NCBI RefSeq assembly: GCF_049056525.1
Contig: NZ_JBHUPT010000007.1
Coordinates: forward strand, 1 to 64,000
Length of the DNA stretch: 64,000 nt
Origin: Leisingera coralii
GTDB lineage: Bacteria > Pseudomonadota > Alphaproteobacteria > Rhodobacterales > Rhodobacteraceae
Reading direction: 5' to 3'
Position numbers and translations under genes: made by a program. The notes beneath the pieces were generated by a model. It was not told where the DNA came from. It ran no database searches and saw nothing but the letters and a program-made list of their open reading frames with translations. Of the stretch, positions 41,432-51,000 are shown piece by piece (the stretch's first letter is position 1; each line of letters opens with the position of its first letter).

Positions 41432-44400
41432 ATGGTCCGCAACCTTCCCCGGCAGGCCCGCGGGCTGTTCAGCTACTTCACCCGCCACCGCACCGCTGCC
41501 AACCTGCTCCTGGTGATCATGCTGGTGCTGGGCGCTGCAGCGATGCCCAACATGCGGGCGCAGTTCTTTCCCGATGTGATTGTCGAGCGGGTCACCGTCT
41601 CCGTCGAATGGGAGGGTGCCGGGCCGGAGGACGTGGACAACGCCATCGTGCAGGTGCTGGAGCCGGTGCTGCTGGCGGTGGATGGAGTGGAGGAAACCTC
41701 CTCCATGTCGCGCGAGGGGCTGGCGACGCTGACGCTGGAGTTTGAGCCGGGCTCCGACATGGGGCAGGCCGCCGATGACGTGCAGAGCGCCGTGGACGGC
41801 ATCACCACCCTGCCGGAAGAGGCGGAGGAGCCGGAGGTGCGCCGCGGCGCCTGGCGCGACCGGGTGACCGATGTGGTGATCACCGGGCCGGTGGGGGCCG
41901 GGCAGCTGGGCCTGTTTGCGGATGAGCTGGTCGCCCGGCTGTTTGAGGCCGGTGTCACCCGCACCACCATCCGCGGGGTGGCTGCGCCGGAAACCATCGT
42001 CGAGGTGCCGACCGCCAAGCTGATCACCCATGACATCACCATGCGCGAGATCGCCGAGGCCATCGCGGCAGAGGTGGATGCGGATCCCGCAGGCGACGTG
42101 ACCGGAGCCAATGCCCGGGTGCGCACCGGCAGCGAGAAGCGTCAGCCGGATGAGCTGGAGGCCATCGTCCTGCGCACCAATGCCGACGGTTCCGTCCTGA
42201 CCATTGCAGACGTGGCGCAGGTGAGGGTCGAGGGCGTGGACCGCAACCGCTCCTATTTTGTCGGCGAGCACCCGGCAATGTCGATCCAGGTCGACCGCTC
42301 TGACAAGGGCAACGCCATCCGGCTGCAGCGCCAGGTACAGGACGTAGTCGTGGAAATGCAGTCGAGCTTGCCACAGGGGGTGACGGCGCAGCTGATCCGC
42401 ACCCGCGCCGAACACATCACCGACCGCCTGCACATGCTGGTCGACAACGGGCTGACGGGGCTTGCGCTGGTGGTGTGCCTCCTGTTCCTGTTCCTCAACA
42501 CCCGCATTGCGTTCTGGGTGGCTGCGGGGATACCGGCCTCCATGTTTGCCGCGGTGGCGCTGATGTATGCCGCCGGGATCACCCTCAACATGGTCAGCCT
42601 GTTCGGCCTGATCATCACCCTGGGCATCGTGGTGGATGACGCCATCGTGGTGGGGGAGCACGCCGATTTCCGGGTGCGTCGGCTGGGGGAAAGCCCGGTG
42701 CAAGCCGCCGAGAATGCCGCCCGCCGCATGGCGATGCCGGTCTTTGCCGCAACGCTGACCACGATCATTGCCTTCTTCGGCCTGACGCTGGTGGGCGGAC
42801 GGTTCGGCGAGCTGATCCGCGACATTCCCTTCACCGTGATCGCGGTGCTGGCGGCCTCGCTGGTAGAATGCTTCCTGATATTGCCCAACCACCTGGCCCA
42901 TGCGCTGACCCACGCGCAGGCGCGGCACTGGTACGACTGGCCGAACCGGATGGTGAACCGCGGCTTCCGCTGGCTGCGCGACCATGCGTTCCGGCCGCTG
43001 ATGGGGCTGATCATCACGGCGCGCTACGCAGTTCTGGCAGGGGCGCTGGCGATCCTGGCCAGCCAGGCGGCGCTGTTCATCAACGGCGATGTGAAATGGC
43101 GGTTCTTCAACGCGCCAGAGCGCGGCTCCGTCACCGGCAATTTTGCCATGGTGGAGGGCGCCACCCGCGCCGATACCATGGCGATGATGCGGGAGATGCA
43201 GCGCGCAACAGAGGTGCTGGGCGCGGAATATGCCGAACGCTACGGCCGCAACCCGCTGAATTTCGTGATGGCAGAGGTGGGCGGCAATGCGGGCCGCGGG
43301 CTGTCGGGGGTGGAAGGCAAGGATGCGGACCTCCTGGGCGGGATCTCGATCGAGCTGATCGATGCCGACCTGCGGCCCTATTCCAGCTTCGCCTTTGTGG
43401 CGGAACTGCAGGAGCAGGTGGCGCGCCATCCGATGGTCGAGACGGTCTCCTTCCGCAGCTGGCGGTCCGGTCCGGGCGGTGATGCGCTGGACGTGCAGTT
43501 CGCAGGCTCCAGCGTGCAGACGCTCAAGGCCGCCTCCGAGGATCTAAAGACCGCGCTGCTGCGCTTCCCCGAGGTCTCAGCCGTCGAGGACAACCTGGCC
43601 TATGACAAGGAGGAGGTGATCCTGGACCTCACCCCGCATGGCCAGGCGCTGAATTTCACCACCGGGAGCCTGGGCCAGGCGCTCAGGGCGCGGCTCAATG
43701 GTATTGAGGCCGCCACCTATCCCGACGGGCCGCGGAGTGCCACAATCCGGGTGGAACTGCCGGAGAATGAGCTGACCGCCGATTTCCTGGAGCGCACCCT
43801 GATGCGGGCGCCCAGCGGGATCTACGTGCCGTTGGCCGATATCGTCTCGGTCAGCCAGCGCACCGGGTTTTCCACTGTGCGCCGCGAGAACGGCATCCGG
43901 GTGATCAGCGTGACCGGTGATATCTCGGAGGACGACCCGGCCCGCGCCGAAGCGGTGATGCAGGCGCTGCAGGAGGAGATCCTGCCGAAGATCGCCAGCG
44001 AACGGCAGGTGGAGTGGCGCCTCTCCGGGTTGGCGGAGCAGGAGCAGACCTTCCTGCAGGAGGCGGGCACCGGCCTGATCCTCTGCCTCACCGGGATCTA
44101 CCTGGTGCTGGCCTGGATCTTTTCCAGCTGGACCCGGCCCCTGGTGGTGATGGCGATCATCCCCTTTGGCCTGGTTGGCACCATCTGGGGGCACTACATG
44201 TGGGAGGTGCCGCTCAGCATGTTCACCGTGGTGGGCCTGCTGGGGATGACCGGAATCATCATCAACGATTCCATCGTGCTGGTGACCACCATCGACCAGT
44301 ATGCCGAGGACCGCGGTCTGGTGCCCTCGATCATCGACGCGGCGGCGGACCGGCTGCGGCCGGTTATGCTGACGACGATGACCACGGTGCTGGGGCTGGC

Positions 44401-44827
44401 GCCGCTGTTGTTCGAACGCGCGCAGCAGGCGCAATTCCTGAAGCCGACGGTGATCACCCTGGTCTATGGCCTGGGCTTTGGCATGTTCCTGGTGCTGCTG
44501 CTGGTGCCTGCCTTGGTGGCGATGCAGCGGGACCTGTCGCGGCCGATGACGGCGATGCGCCGGGCCCTGCGGCACGAGGCCGGGGGCTTGCGCTGGCTGG
44601 TGCTGGGCACCGCGCTGGCGCAGCTGGGCTGGCTGGTGCTGACGCTGGGCTGGGCGATGGCCACCGGCGCGCTGCATCCGGCGCTTCGGATGATCCCTGC
44701 GCTGGCGGCAATGGAACCGGTGCGGGCAGGGCTGCTGGCCTGTGTGGCCGGGGCGCTGCTGCTGGCCTTGCTGGCCTATCTGGCCGGGGGCGCCGCCTAC
44801 CGGCTCAGCGCCCGCCAGCGGGCCTGA
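41432..44827 (+). CDS. RND efflux transporter permease
   Basis: 1131-residue AcrB-type proton-driven pump with 12 membrane segments and two large periplasmic loops. The TM4 proton-relay pair is in LGIVVDDAIVVGEHADF, and the TM10-12 part contains GMTGIIINDSIVLVTTIDQ. The C terminus is longer than AcrB, with two more hydrophobic stretches. The substrate range is unknown. The last 31 bp overlap the 3' end of the convergent NUDIX gene. Confidence 0.93.
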   Translation: MVRNLPRQARGLFSYFTRHRTAANLLLVIMLVLGAAAMPNMRAQFFPDVIVERVTVSVEWEGAGPEDVDNAIVQVLEPVLLAVDGVEETSSMSREGLATLTLEFEPGSDMGQAADDVQSAVDGITTLPEEAEEPEVRRGAWRDRVTDVVITGPVGAGQLGLFADELVARLFEAGVTRTTIRGVAAPETIVEVPTAKLITHDITMREIAEAIAAEVDADPAGDVTGANARVRTGSEKRQPDELEAIVLRTNADGSVLTIADVAQVRVEGVDRNRSYFVGEHPAMSIQVDRSDKGNAIRLQRQVQDVVVEMQSSLPQGVTAQLIRTRAEHITDRLHMLVDNGLTGLALVVCLLFLFLNTRIAFWVAAGIPASMFAAVALMYAAGITLNMVSLFGLIITLGIVVDDAIVVGEHADFRVRRLGESPVQAAENAARRMAMPVFAATLTTIIAFFGLTLVGGRFGELIRDIPFTVIAVLAASLVECFLILPNHLAHALTHAQARHWYDWPNRMVNRGFRWLRDHAFRPLMGLIITARYAVLAGALAILASQAALFINGDVKWRFFNAPERGSVTGNFAMVEGATRADTMAMMREMQRATEVLGAEYAERYGRNPLNFVMAEVGGNAGRGLSGVEGKDADLLGGISIELIDADLRPYSSFAFVAELQEQVARHPMVETVSFRSWRSGPGGDALDVQFAGSSVQTLKAASEDLKTALLRFPEVSAVEDNLAYDKEEVILDLTPHGQALNFTTGSLGQALRARLNGIEAATYPDGPRSATIRVELPENELTADFLERTLMRAPSGIYVPLADIVSVSQRTGFSTVRRENGIRVISVTGDISEDDPARAEAVMQALQEEILPKIASERQVEWRLSGLAEQEQTFLQEAGTGLILCLTGIYLVLAWIFSSWTRPLVVMAIIPFGLVGTIWGHYMWEVPLSMFTVVGLLGMTGIIINDSIVLVTTIDQYAEDRGLVPSIIDAAADRLRPVMLTTMTTVLGLAPLLFERAQQAQFLKPTVITLVYGLGFGMFLVLLLVPALVAMQRDLSRPMTAMRRALRHEAGGLRWLVLGTALAQLGWLVLTLGWAMATGALHPALRMIPALAAMEPVRAGLLACVAGALLLALLAYLAGGAAYRLSARQRA

Positions 44828-45258
44828 GCCAGCCGGGCGACCTCACCCACCTGATCCAGCAGCTGCAGGCCGCGGCTTTCGATCTCCGCGATGGGGATCC
44901 ATTCCGCCTGTTCGGCATCGTCATCCGGCAGCGGTTCACCACTGGCGTGCTCGCACAGCACAACGGTCAGCAGGTACTGGCGCTGCACCGCGCCTGCCTC
45001 GGCGCGGACAAGGACATCCACATTGGTGAGATATTCCAGCGGACGGGCGGAAACGCCGGTTTCTTCCATCAGCTCGCGCGCAGCGGCCTGCAGGGCAGTT
45101 TCGCCCATCTCCACATGGCCGCCTGGAAACCCCCACCAGCCCGCATTCGGCTCCTTGCCGCGCTGCACCAGGATCACGTGGTCCTGGCCGCCGAAATGAC
45201 GGCAGACCACGGCAATAGTGCCAAGCACCGGGCGCTGCGGGCTGCCAGGTGAGCTCAT
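44797..45258 (-). CDS. NUDIX hydrolase
   Basis: 153 residues with the full NUDIX box GX5EX7REUXEEXGU (GGHVEMGETALQA, RELMEETGVS). It would hydrolyse a nucleoside diphosphate derivative, giving sanitation or nucleotide-sugar turnover. WGFPGGHVE resembles dihydroneopterin-triphosphate/ADP-ribose types, but specificity is open. Its start overlaps the stop of the DsbD-N-like gene by 4 bp, and its end overlaps the RND gene. Confidence 0.9.
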   Translation of the reverse strand: MSSPGSPQRPVLGTIAVVCRHFGGQDHVILVQRGKEPNAGWWGFPGGHVEMGETALQAAARELMEETGVSARPLEYLTNVDVLVRAEAGAVQRQYLLTVVLCEHASGEPLPDDDAEQAEWIPIAEIESRGLQLLDQVGEVARLAQARWRALSR

Positions 45259-46076
45259 CCGGCGCTGCAGCCCTGAATATCGACCGCGTGGTTCTGCCCC
45301 AGCACTGTGATCCGCAGCTGCGAGCGGTCAATCGCATAGGCGCTGCCATCGGCGGGCAGGAACTCGGTTTCCGCTACCAGCAGCCCGCCCTCGCGGCGGG
45401 TTGTGGTCTCCCCGGCATAAAGGTTGGGAGAGCCGGGCTCGATCACCGCAACCTCCTCGCCGCCTGCCGGGGGCATCGAGATGCGGGCGGTGACCTTCAT
45501 GCCGTATTCAGACGGCCGCAGGCTGCAGGCGGCGTGGCGCACGCCGGCTTCCTTGGCCGACCAGGGACGGCTCGCAAGCGCCGCGGCAATCGCCGGGTTG
45601 CGGCCCGCAGCGCCGTCCAGCTGATGGTCAAAACTCAGTTCGGCGGGCACGCAGACATCCTTGCAGACACCCAGCTGCATCCGCCCCTTGAGGCGCACCG
45701 GCTTGCCCGCCGTCTCGGGGGTGATCTCGACCGGCAGCACCAGCTGGTCATGATAACCGATGGTGCGGTAGCCGGAGGTCAGGAAAACTTCGGGAGCAGG
45801 CCAGGTGATCGACAGCGCGCCCACGTTGCGCGCGCCGCGCCAGGAGAAGCTGGGCGGGATTCCGGCATCACCGGGCGCGCGCCAGTAAGTCTTCCAGCCC
45901 GGCTGCAGCTTGACCCGCAGCGCGCCGATATACGTGCCGCGCGGCGTCATGCCGCCGTCCAGCACTTCGATTTCCACAATGTCACCGTCCACAGCACCGG
46001 ACAGGGCGGGAGATCCGGCCACCAAGGCAAGCAGAGGCGCCATGCAGGCAGCAGCTTTGGTCAGTGTCTTTGTCAT
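45255..46076 (-). CDS. Secreted DsbD N-terminal-domain-like protein
   Basis: 273 residues with a signal peptide (MTKTLTKAAACMAPLLALVA, ending near SPA). The mature part resembles the periplasmic alpha domain of DsbD/ScsB: GWKTYWRAPGDAGIPPSF, PVEI..., and LGVCKDVCVPAE with two cysteines. It has no transmembrane domain, so it would need a separate reductant. It could deliver electrons to periplasmic thiols or copper-resistance partners. The start MTKTLTK is preferred over an upstream MANRS. Confidence 0.85.
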   Translation of the reverse strand: MTKTLTKAAACMAPLLALVAGSPALSGAVDGDIVEIEVLDGGMTPRGTYIGALRVKLQPGWKTYWRAPGDAGIPPSFSWRGARNVGALSITWPAPEVFLTSGYRTIGYHDQLVLPVEITPETAGKPVRLKGRMQLGVCKDVCVPAELSFDHQLDGAAGRNPAIAAALASRPWSAKEAGVRHAACSLRPSEYGMKVTARISMPPAGGEEVAVIEPGSPNLYAGETTTRREGGLLVAETEFLPADGSAYAIDRSQLRITVLGQNHAVDIQGCSAG

Positions 46077-46255
46077 GTTCCAATACATGCGGCCGGCAGA
46101 GCGGTTTGCCAAGTCACGATCCGGTCATCACCCGCTCATCGCCCTGTGGTTGCGGCAAATTTGCCGGAGGCTTCACCGCACTGCGCTCTTGCGCCCCTTG
46201 CGTGCGGGGCGGCTGCGCGTCATGGTGGGGGGAGGCAGCAGAAAGACGGAAATTC

Positions 46256-46813
46256 ATGGATCTGACTGGCAAGCTCTTGATTGCAATGCCTGGAATTGGC
46301 GACCCCCGGTTCGAGCACGCGGTGGTTTTCCTGTGCTCGCACGGCGAGGAAGGGGCGATGGGGCTCATCGTCAACAAGCCTGCGGACGGGGTGGCACTGG
46401 GCGATCTGCTGGAGCAGCTGGACATGGGCGGCGAAGGCAGTGCCGCGGCGGCTTTGCCGGTGCGCTTTGGCGGCCCGGTGGAGACCCAGCGCGGTTTCGT
46501 GCTGCACACGCCGGATTACGAATCGGATGTGAGCTCGCTGAAGGTGCCGGGCGGCTTTTCGATGACCGCGACGCTGGACATTCTGGAGGATATCGCAGGC
46601 GGCAAGGGGCCGAAGGACCTGCTGGTGCTTTTGGGCTATGCCGGCTGGGGTCCGGGGCAGCTGGAGTCGGAGATTGCGATGAACGGCTGGCTGACGGCGG
46701 AAGCGAGCCCCGAGCTGGTCTTTGGCCTGGCCGATGACAGCAAATGGGAAGCTGCGCTGAAAACGCTGGGTGTGGATCCTCTGACCCTGTCGGCCAGTGC
46801 GGGCCACGCCTGA
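46256..46813 (+). CDS. YqgE/AlgH family protein
   Basis: 185-residue protein of the UPF0301 (YqgE/AlgH) family: MDLTGKLLIAMPGIGDPRFE, FLCSHGEEGAMGLIVNKP, RFGGPVETQRGFVLH and LGYAGWGPGQLESEI. The structure is known for homologues but the biochemical role is not. The start is supported by length and family. It has no signal peptide. A composite repeat lies downstream. Confidence 0.92.
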   Translation: MDLTGKLLIAMPGIGDPRFEHAVVFLCSHGEEGAMGLIVNKPADGVALGDLLEQLDMGGEGSAAAALPVRFGGPVETQRGFVLHTPDYESDVSSLKVPGGFSMTATLDILEDIAGGKGPKDLLVLLGYAGWGPGQLESEIAMNGWLTAEASPELVFGLADDSKWEAALKTLGVDPLTLSASAGHA

Positions 46814-46857
46814 AGCAGGCGGCAGCAGGGGGCACTGTGTCCCAAGTCAAGGGAGTA

Positions 46858-47102
46858 CTCCCGCCCTTTGTTCCAATCATCGAGGATGACCGGAAAAAGG
46901 TTGGGCCGGGCGCCGTGCTGGCGCACGGCGCGGGAGCGCATGGCAGCAGGCGTCCCGGACCGCAAAACGTGATTTCCAATTGCTGCAAAGCCTTCCAACC
47001 CATGATGCAATGATTGGAAATGCCGCCAACCGCGCCGCGCTTGCGCGGCGCCTGGCCCAACGCTTTGCGGCCCATCTGTGATGGGTCTCAAAGGGGCGGG
47101 AG
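46858..47102. repeat. Composite stem-loop element, both halves (copy e)
   Basis: The clearest copy, filling most of the 316-bp convergent gap between yqgE and the Sua5 gene. Left: CTCCCGCC (46858-46865), TCATC-GAG-GATGA (46877-46889), GTTGGGCC (46900-46907), stem GCGCCGTGC-TGGC-GCACGGCGC. Right: stem GCGCCGCGC-TT-GCGCGGCGC, GGCCCAAC (47054-47061), CCCATC-TGT-GATGGG (47071-47085), GGCGGGAG (47095-47102). The order and the 9-11 nt spacings mirror each other. About 95 nt lie between the two halves. No gene is seen. Confidence 0.8.
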
Positions 47103-47129
47103 CATCTGGACTAGCTGCCGGCTCGCGGC

Positions 47130-48080
47130 TCACTCCCGTGGCGCGGCGGCACGGCGGAGGCGGTCGTTGATGGCTTCGCCCAGCCCGTGCTCCGGGACCG
47201 GAGCCACGGCGATCGGCTTGCCGAGCGCGTCCAGCTGGTGCAAGTGGCCAAAGAGATTGGCCGCCGCTTCGGCCAGGTCGGCGCGCTCCGACAGGTTCAG
47301 ATCGCAGTCTCCGGGGCCGAAGCCGAGATAGAGTTCTCCCTCGGCAGGGGCTGCGGCGTTGAGCCGCACAGGCGCGCCCGGCGCGTAGTGCGACAGCAGC
47401 TGGCCGGGCGCGGTCAGCGGGTCGTGCACATCGCGCACCGCCAGCTTGCGCCCCAGCACCGCCTCGATCTCTTCTGCCGCCAATCCGCCGGGGCGCAGCA
47501 GCACCGGTTCCGGCCCGGCCAGGCCGATGATCGTCGACTCCAGCCCGACCCCGCAGGCGCCATCGTCCAGAATGGCGGCGATGCGGCCGTCCAGCCCGGC
47601 CTTCACATGCGCCGCCGTGGTCGGGCTGATCTTGCCGGAGGGATTGGCCGAGGGGGCCGCCACCGGGCCGTCCAGCGCCCTGAGCAGCGCCTGGCCCGCA
47701 GGATGGGCGGGCACCCGCACGCCCAAAGTGTCCAGCCCGGCGGTGACAAGCGGTGAAATCCCATGGCCTGCGCGCAGCGGCAGCACCAGCGTCAGCGGGC
47801 CGGGCCAGAAAGCCAGCGCCAGCGCCTCCGCCGTTTCAGTCCACTCCACATAGCGCTGCGCCGCCTCCGCCGAATGCACATGCGCGATCAGCGGGTTGAA
47901 GGAGGGCCGCCCCTTCGCCTCATAGATCGCCGCCACCGCTGCGCCCTGGCGGGCATCGGCGCCGAGCCCATAGACCGTTTCGGTCGGGAAGGAGACCAGC
48001 TTGCCCTCCCGCAATAGCTGCGCGGCACGGGTAATGCCCGCTTCCGTTGCGGCAAGAATTTCGGTGCTTTGCAGGGGCAT
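47130..48080 (-). CDS. L-threonylcarbamoyladenylate synthase (Sua5 type)
   Basis: 316 residues. The N-terminal YrdC-like domain (LVSFPTETVYGLGADARQGA, KGRPSFNPLIAHV, GVRVPAHP, AAPSANPSGKIS) makes threonylcarbamoyl-AMP for t6A37 of tRNA. The C-terminal Sua5 domain (PGQLLSHYAPGAPVRL onward) marks it as the long form rather than TsaC. The start MPLQSTE is the only methionine before the conserved N terminus. It is divergent from the acyl-CoA dehydrogenase gene. Confidence 0.93.
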   Translation of the reverse strand: MPLQSTEILAATEAGITRAAQLLREGKLVSFPTETVYGLGADARQGAAVAAIYEAKGRPSFNPLIAHVHSAEAAQRYVEWTETAEALALAFWPGPLTLVLPLRAGHGISPLVTAGLDTLGVRVPAHPAGQALLRALDGPVAAPSANPSGKISPTTAAHVKAGLDGRIAAILDDGACGVGLESTIIGLAGPEPVLLRPGGLAAEEIEAVLGRKLAVRDVHDPLTAPGQLLSHYAPGAPVRLNAAAPAEGELYLGFGPGDCDLNLSERADLAEAAANLFGHLHQLDALGKPIAVAPVPEHGLGEAINDRLRRAAAPRE

Positions 48081-48119
48081 TCCGGGTGACGCGGCGTTTT
48101 GGTTGATTGAAACAGGCGT

Positions 48120-48135
48120 CCGATTAGGTAATCGG
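48120..48135. promoter_or_regulatory. Palindrome before the acyl-CoA dehydrogenase gene
   Basis: CCGATTA-GG-TAATCGG is a 7+2+7 dyad midway in the 141-bp divergent gap. TTGATT (48103-48108) and CATAAT (48149-48154) flank it. A TetR-type fatty-acid regulator site is a plausible reading, without direct proof. Confidence 0.4.
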
Positions 48136-48221
48136 TCAAGCCACTGACCATAATAGGCCCGTGCCGGGAAGCCAAGACTGCCCGCGCCAGGACGCCCCCG
48201 AAAGACCGCTAAAGGACGCCC

Positions 48222-49925
48222 ATGACCTTCCGTGCCCCCGTTTCCGAGTATGAGTTTCTGCTGAACAACGTTGTCAGCTATGGAGATGTTTCCGCCACAG
48301 ACCGCTTTGCCGAGGCCCCCTCGGACGTCGTGAGCGCCATCCTCAATGAGGCGGGCAAGATGTGCGATGAGGTGCTGGCGCCGCTGCAGCGCAACGGCGA
48401 CCTGACGCCTGCCTATCTGGAGAACGGCGTGCTGCGGACCTCGCCCGGGTTTGCTGACGGGTTCAAAGCCATCTCCGAGGGCGGCTGGATCGGCATGAGC
48501 GCGCCGGAAGAACACGGCGGCATGGGGCTGCCGCTGACGGTTGCCACCGCGGTGAACGAGATGATGGCCGGCGCCTGCCTGTCGCTGCAACTGGCGCCGC
48601 TGATGAGCCAGGGCCAGATCGAGGCGCTGGAGCATCACGCCTCGGACGCGATCAAGGAACTGTACCTGCCCAAGCTGATCTCGGGCGAGTGGTCGGGCAC
48701 CATGAACCTGACCGAGCCGCAGGCGGGCTCCGACGTGGGCGCGCTCAGCTCCAAAGCAGAGCCGAACGGCGATGGCACCTATGCGGTCAGCGGGCAGAAG
48801 ATCTTCATCTCCTGGGGCGACAACGACTTCTGCGAAAACGTCTGCCACCTGGTGCTGGCGCGGCTGCCGGGCGGGGCGCCGGGCACCAAGGGGATTTCGC
48901 TGTTCCTGGTGCCGAAGTTCCTGCCAGACGCCGATGGCAATCCGGGCAAGGCCAACGAACTCAAGGTGGTGAGCCTTGAACACAAGATGGGCCTGCATGG
49001 CTCCCCCACCTGCGTGATGCAGTACGACGGCGCCACCGGCTGGCTGGTGGGCGAAGAGCATGGCGGCATGGCGGCGATGTTCACCATGATGAACAACGCC
49101 CGTCTCGGCGTCGGCGGGCAGGGCGTCGGTGCGGGCGAGGGTGCATATCAGCACGCGCTGGCCTATGCGCTGGAGCGCAAGCAGGGCCGCACCGCCAGCG
49201 GCTTCATCGCCGACCATGCCGACGTGCGGCGGATGCTGATGGAGATGAAGGCGGATCTCTTTGCCTCCCGCGCGATCCTGCTGGCCTGTGCCCAGGCGAT
49301 CGATATGCAGACCGCCACCGCTGAGAAAGACTGGGCTGCCCGCGCGGCCTTCCTGACGCCGATTGCCAAGGCCTTTGGCACCGACACTGGTATCCGGGTC
49401 TCGGAAACCGGGGTGCAGGTGCATGGCGGTATGGGCTTCATCGAGGAATCCGGCGCGGCGCAATATTACCGCGACGTGCGGGTGACGGCGATCTACGAGG
49501 GAACCAACGGCATCCAATCGATGGACCTTGTGGCGCGCAAGATGATGGACGGCGGCGAAACTGCCTTTGCCCTCATCGACGAGATCGAGGAGCAGGCCGA
49601 GCGTGCCCGCGCCACCCATCCCAACATGGCCGAAGCCGTCTGGCAGGCCTGTGAATCCCTGCGCGAGGCCACCGAGTGGCTGGTGGCGCAAGAGGACATG
49701 CAGGACCGTTTTGCCGGCTCGGTGCCGTATCTGCGGGCCTTTGCCCGGGTTCTGGGCGGCCATTACCACCTGGCCGCGGCGATGGCGGATCAGGGTGGTG
49801 CGCGCGAGAAGCTGGCGCGTTTCTACATCACCCGTATGCTGCCGGAGCACGGCGCGCTGCTAGCGCACGCTCAGGCCGGGGCAGGGGGCACCTTTGCCCT
49901 CAGCCTTGACGAGCTGGCAGGCTGA
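48222..49925 (+). CDS. Acyl-CoA dehydrogenase, DmdC-like
   Basis: 567-residue FAD enzyme of the long acyl-CoA dehydrogenase class with an extra C-terminal helical domain. Motifs: MNLTEPQAGSDVGAL (substrate/FAD), FISWGDNDF, LEHKMGLHGSPTC and the C-terminal QVHGGMGFIEESG with YEGTNGIQSMD. These blocks are close to DmdC of roseobacters, the methylthiopropionyl-CoA dehydrogenase of DMSP breakdown, which exists in several paralogues. No dmdB or dmdD is nearby, so the substrate is uncertain. The MBL gene follows 4 bp later. Confidence 0.9.
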   Translation: MTFRAPVSEYEFLLNNVVSYGDVSATDRFAEAPSDVVSAILNEAGKMCDEVLAPLQRNGDLTPAYLENGVLRTSPGFADGFKAISEGGWIGMSAPEEHGGMGLPLTVATAVNEMMAGACLSLQLAPLMSQGQIEALEHHASDAIKELYLPKLISGEWSGTMNLTEPQAGSDVGALSSKAEPNGDGTYAVSGQKIFISWGDNDFCENVCHLVLARLPGGAPGTKGISLFLVPKFLPDADGNPGKANELKVVSLEHKMGLHGSPTCVMQYDGATGWLVGEEHGGMAAMFTMMNNARLGVGGQGVGAGEGAYQHALAYALERKQGRTASGFIADHADVRRMLMEMKADLFASRAILLACAQAIDMQTATAEKDWAARAAFLTPIAKAFGTDTGIRVSETGVQVHGGMGFIEESGAAQYYRDVRVTAIYEGTNGIQSMDLVARKMMDGGETAFALIDEIEEQAERARATHPNMAEAVWQACESLREATEWLVAQEDMQDRFAGSVPYLRAFARVLGGHYHLAAAMADQGGAREKLARFYITRMLPEHGALLAHAQAGAGGTFALSLDELAG

Positions 49926-49929
49926 CGCC

Positions 49930-50976
49930 GTGACTGACATTCCCGACGTTACGCCCCGCACCCCGTGGCAGGAACCGCCCGCGCAGGGCGAAGCGATCGA
50001 GGTGGCCGAAGGCGTCCTGTGGATGCGCCAGCCGCTGCCGATGAAGCTGGATCACGTCAACATCTACGCACTGGATGACGGCGACGGCTGGACCGTGATC
50101 GACACCGGCTTCAACACCCGCAAGAGCCGCGCGATCTGGGACAGCCTGATGGCCGGCCCCTTGCAGGGCAAGCCGGTGCGGCGCGTCGTCGGCACCCACC
50201 ACCACCCCGATCACATCGGCCTGGCGGGCTGGTTCCAGAGCCGGCACGGCGCCGAGCTGGTCACCACCCGCACCGCCTGGCTGTTTGCCCGGATGCTGAC
50301 GCTGGACGTGCAGGAGGTCTGGCCGGAGGAGACCCTGGCCTATTACCGCAGCGCGGGCATGGCGCCGGAGTTCTATGACAAGCGGGTCAAGGACCGGCCC
50401 TTCAACTTTGCCGACACGGTGCATCCGATGCCGCTGGGGTTCACCCGGATCAAGCAGGATGACGTGATCCGCATGGGCGGGCGCGACTGGGACGTGCACA
50501 TCGGCAACGGCCACGCGCCGGAGCACGCAACCTTCTGGAGCCGCGATGACAATCTGGTGATCACCGGCGATCAGATCCTGTCGACGATCAGCCCCAACAT
50601 CGGTGTCTACGCGACCGAACCGATGGCGGATCCGCTGGGCGAATGGCTGGAGGCCTGCGAGCGGCTGTCGAAGCTGGCGCGCCCCGATCACCTTGCCTTG
50701 GGCGGCCACAAGCTGCCGTTCACCCGCCTGCCGCTGCGGATGCAGCAGCTGATCGGCAATCACCACGGCGCGCTGGAGCGGCTGATGGACCACCTGTCGG
50801 AGCCGCGCACGGCTGCCGATTGCTTTGCCCCCCTGTTCAAGCGCACAATCGGCGAAGGGGAGTACGGGCTTGCACTGGTCGAAGCGGTGGCCCATGTAAA
50901 TCACCTGTACCACACCGGCCAGGTGGCGCGCTGGGAGCGCGAAGACGGTGCCTGGCTCTATCAGCGCAAGGGGTGA
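49930..50976 (+). CDS. MBL fold metallo-hydrolase
   Basis: 348 residues from GTG 49930, the first start after the dehydrogenase stop. The metal motif HHHPDHIG (HxHxDH), a later H in IGNGHAPEH and D in ITGDQIL complete the dinuclear site. The C-terminal helix-rich part resembles a winged-helix cap found in glyoxalase-II-like and LACTB2-like hydrolases. Coupling to the acyl-CoA dehydrogenase suggests thioesterase or related work on its product, by inference. Confidence 0.85.
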   Translation: MTDIPDVTPRTPWQEPPAQGEAIEVAEGVLWMRQPLPMKLDHVNIYALDDGDGWTVIDTGFNTRKSRAIWDSLMAGPLQGKPVRRVVGTHHHPDHIGLAGWFQSRHGAELVTTRTAWLFARMLTLDVQEVWPEETLAYYRSAGMAPEFYDKRVKDRPFNFADTVHPMPLGFTRIKQDDVIRMGGRDWDVHIGNGHAPEHATFWSRDDNLVITGDQILSTISPNIGVYATEPMADPLGEWLEACERLSKLARPDHLALGGHKLPFTRLPLRMQQLIGNHHGALERLMDHLSEPRTAADCFAPLFKRTIGEGEYGLALVEAVAHVNHLYHTGQVARWEREDGAWLYQRKG

Positions 50977-51000
50977 TGCGCCCCGGCAGAAGGGGGAAGC

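Noticed and set aside
40946..43429. 827-codon minus-strand frame opposite the RND adaptor and pump
   Set aside because: Antisense to clear RND genes with no recognisable domain. Same codon-bias artefact.
48081..49850. Upstream extension of the Sua5 frame
   Set aside because: The extension is antisense to the acyl-CoA dehydrogenase and lacks any conserved sequence. The Sua5 domain starts at MPLQSTE.
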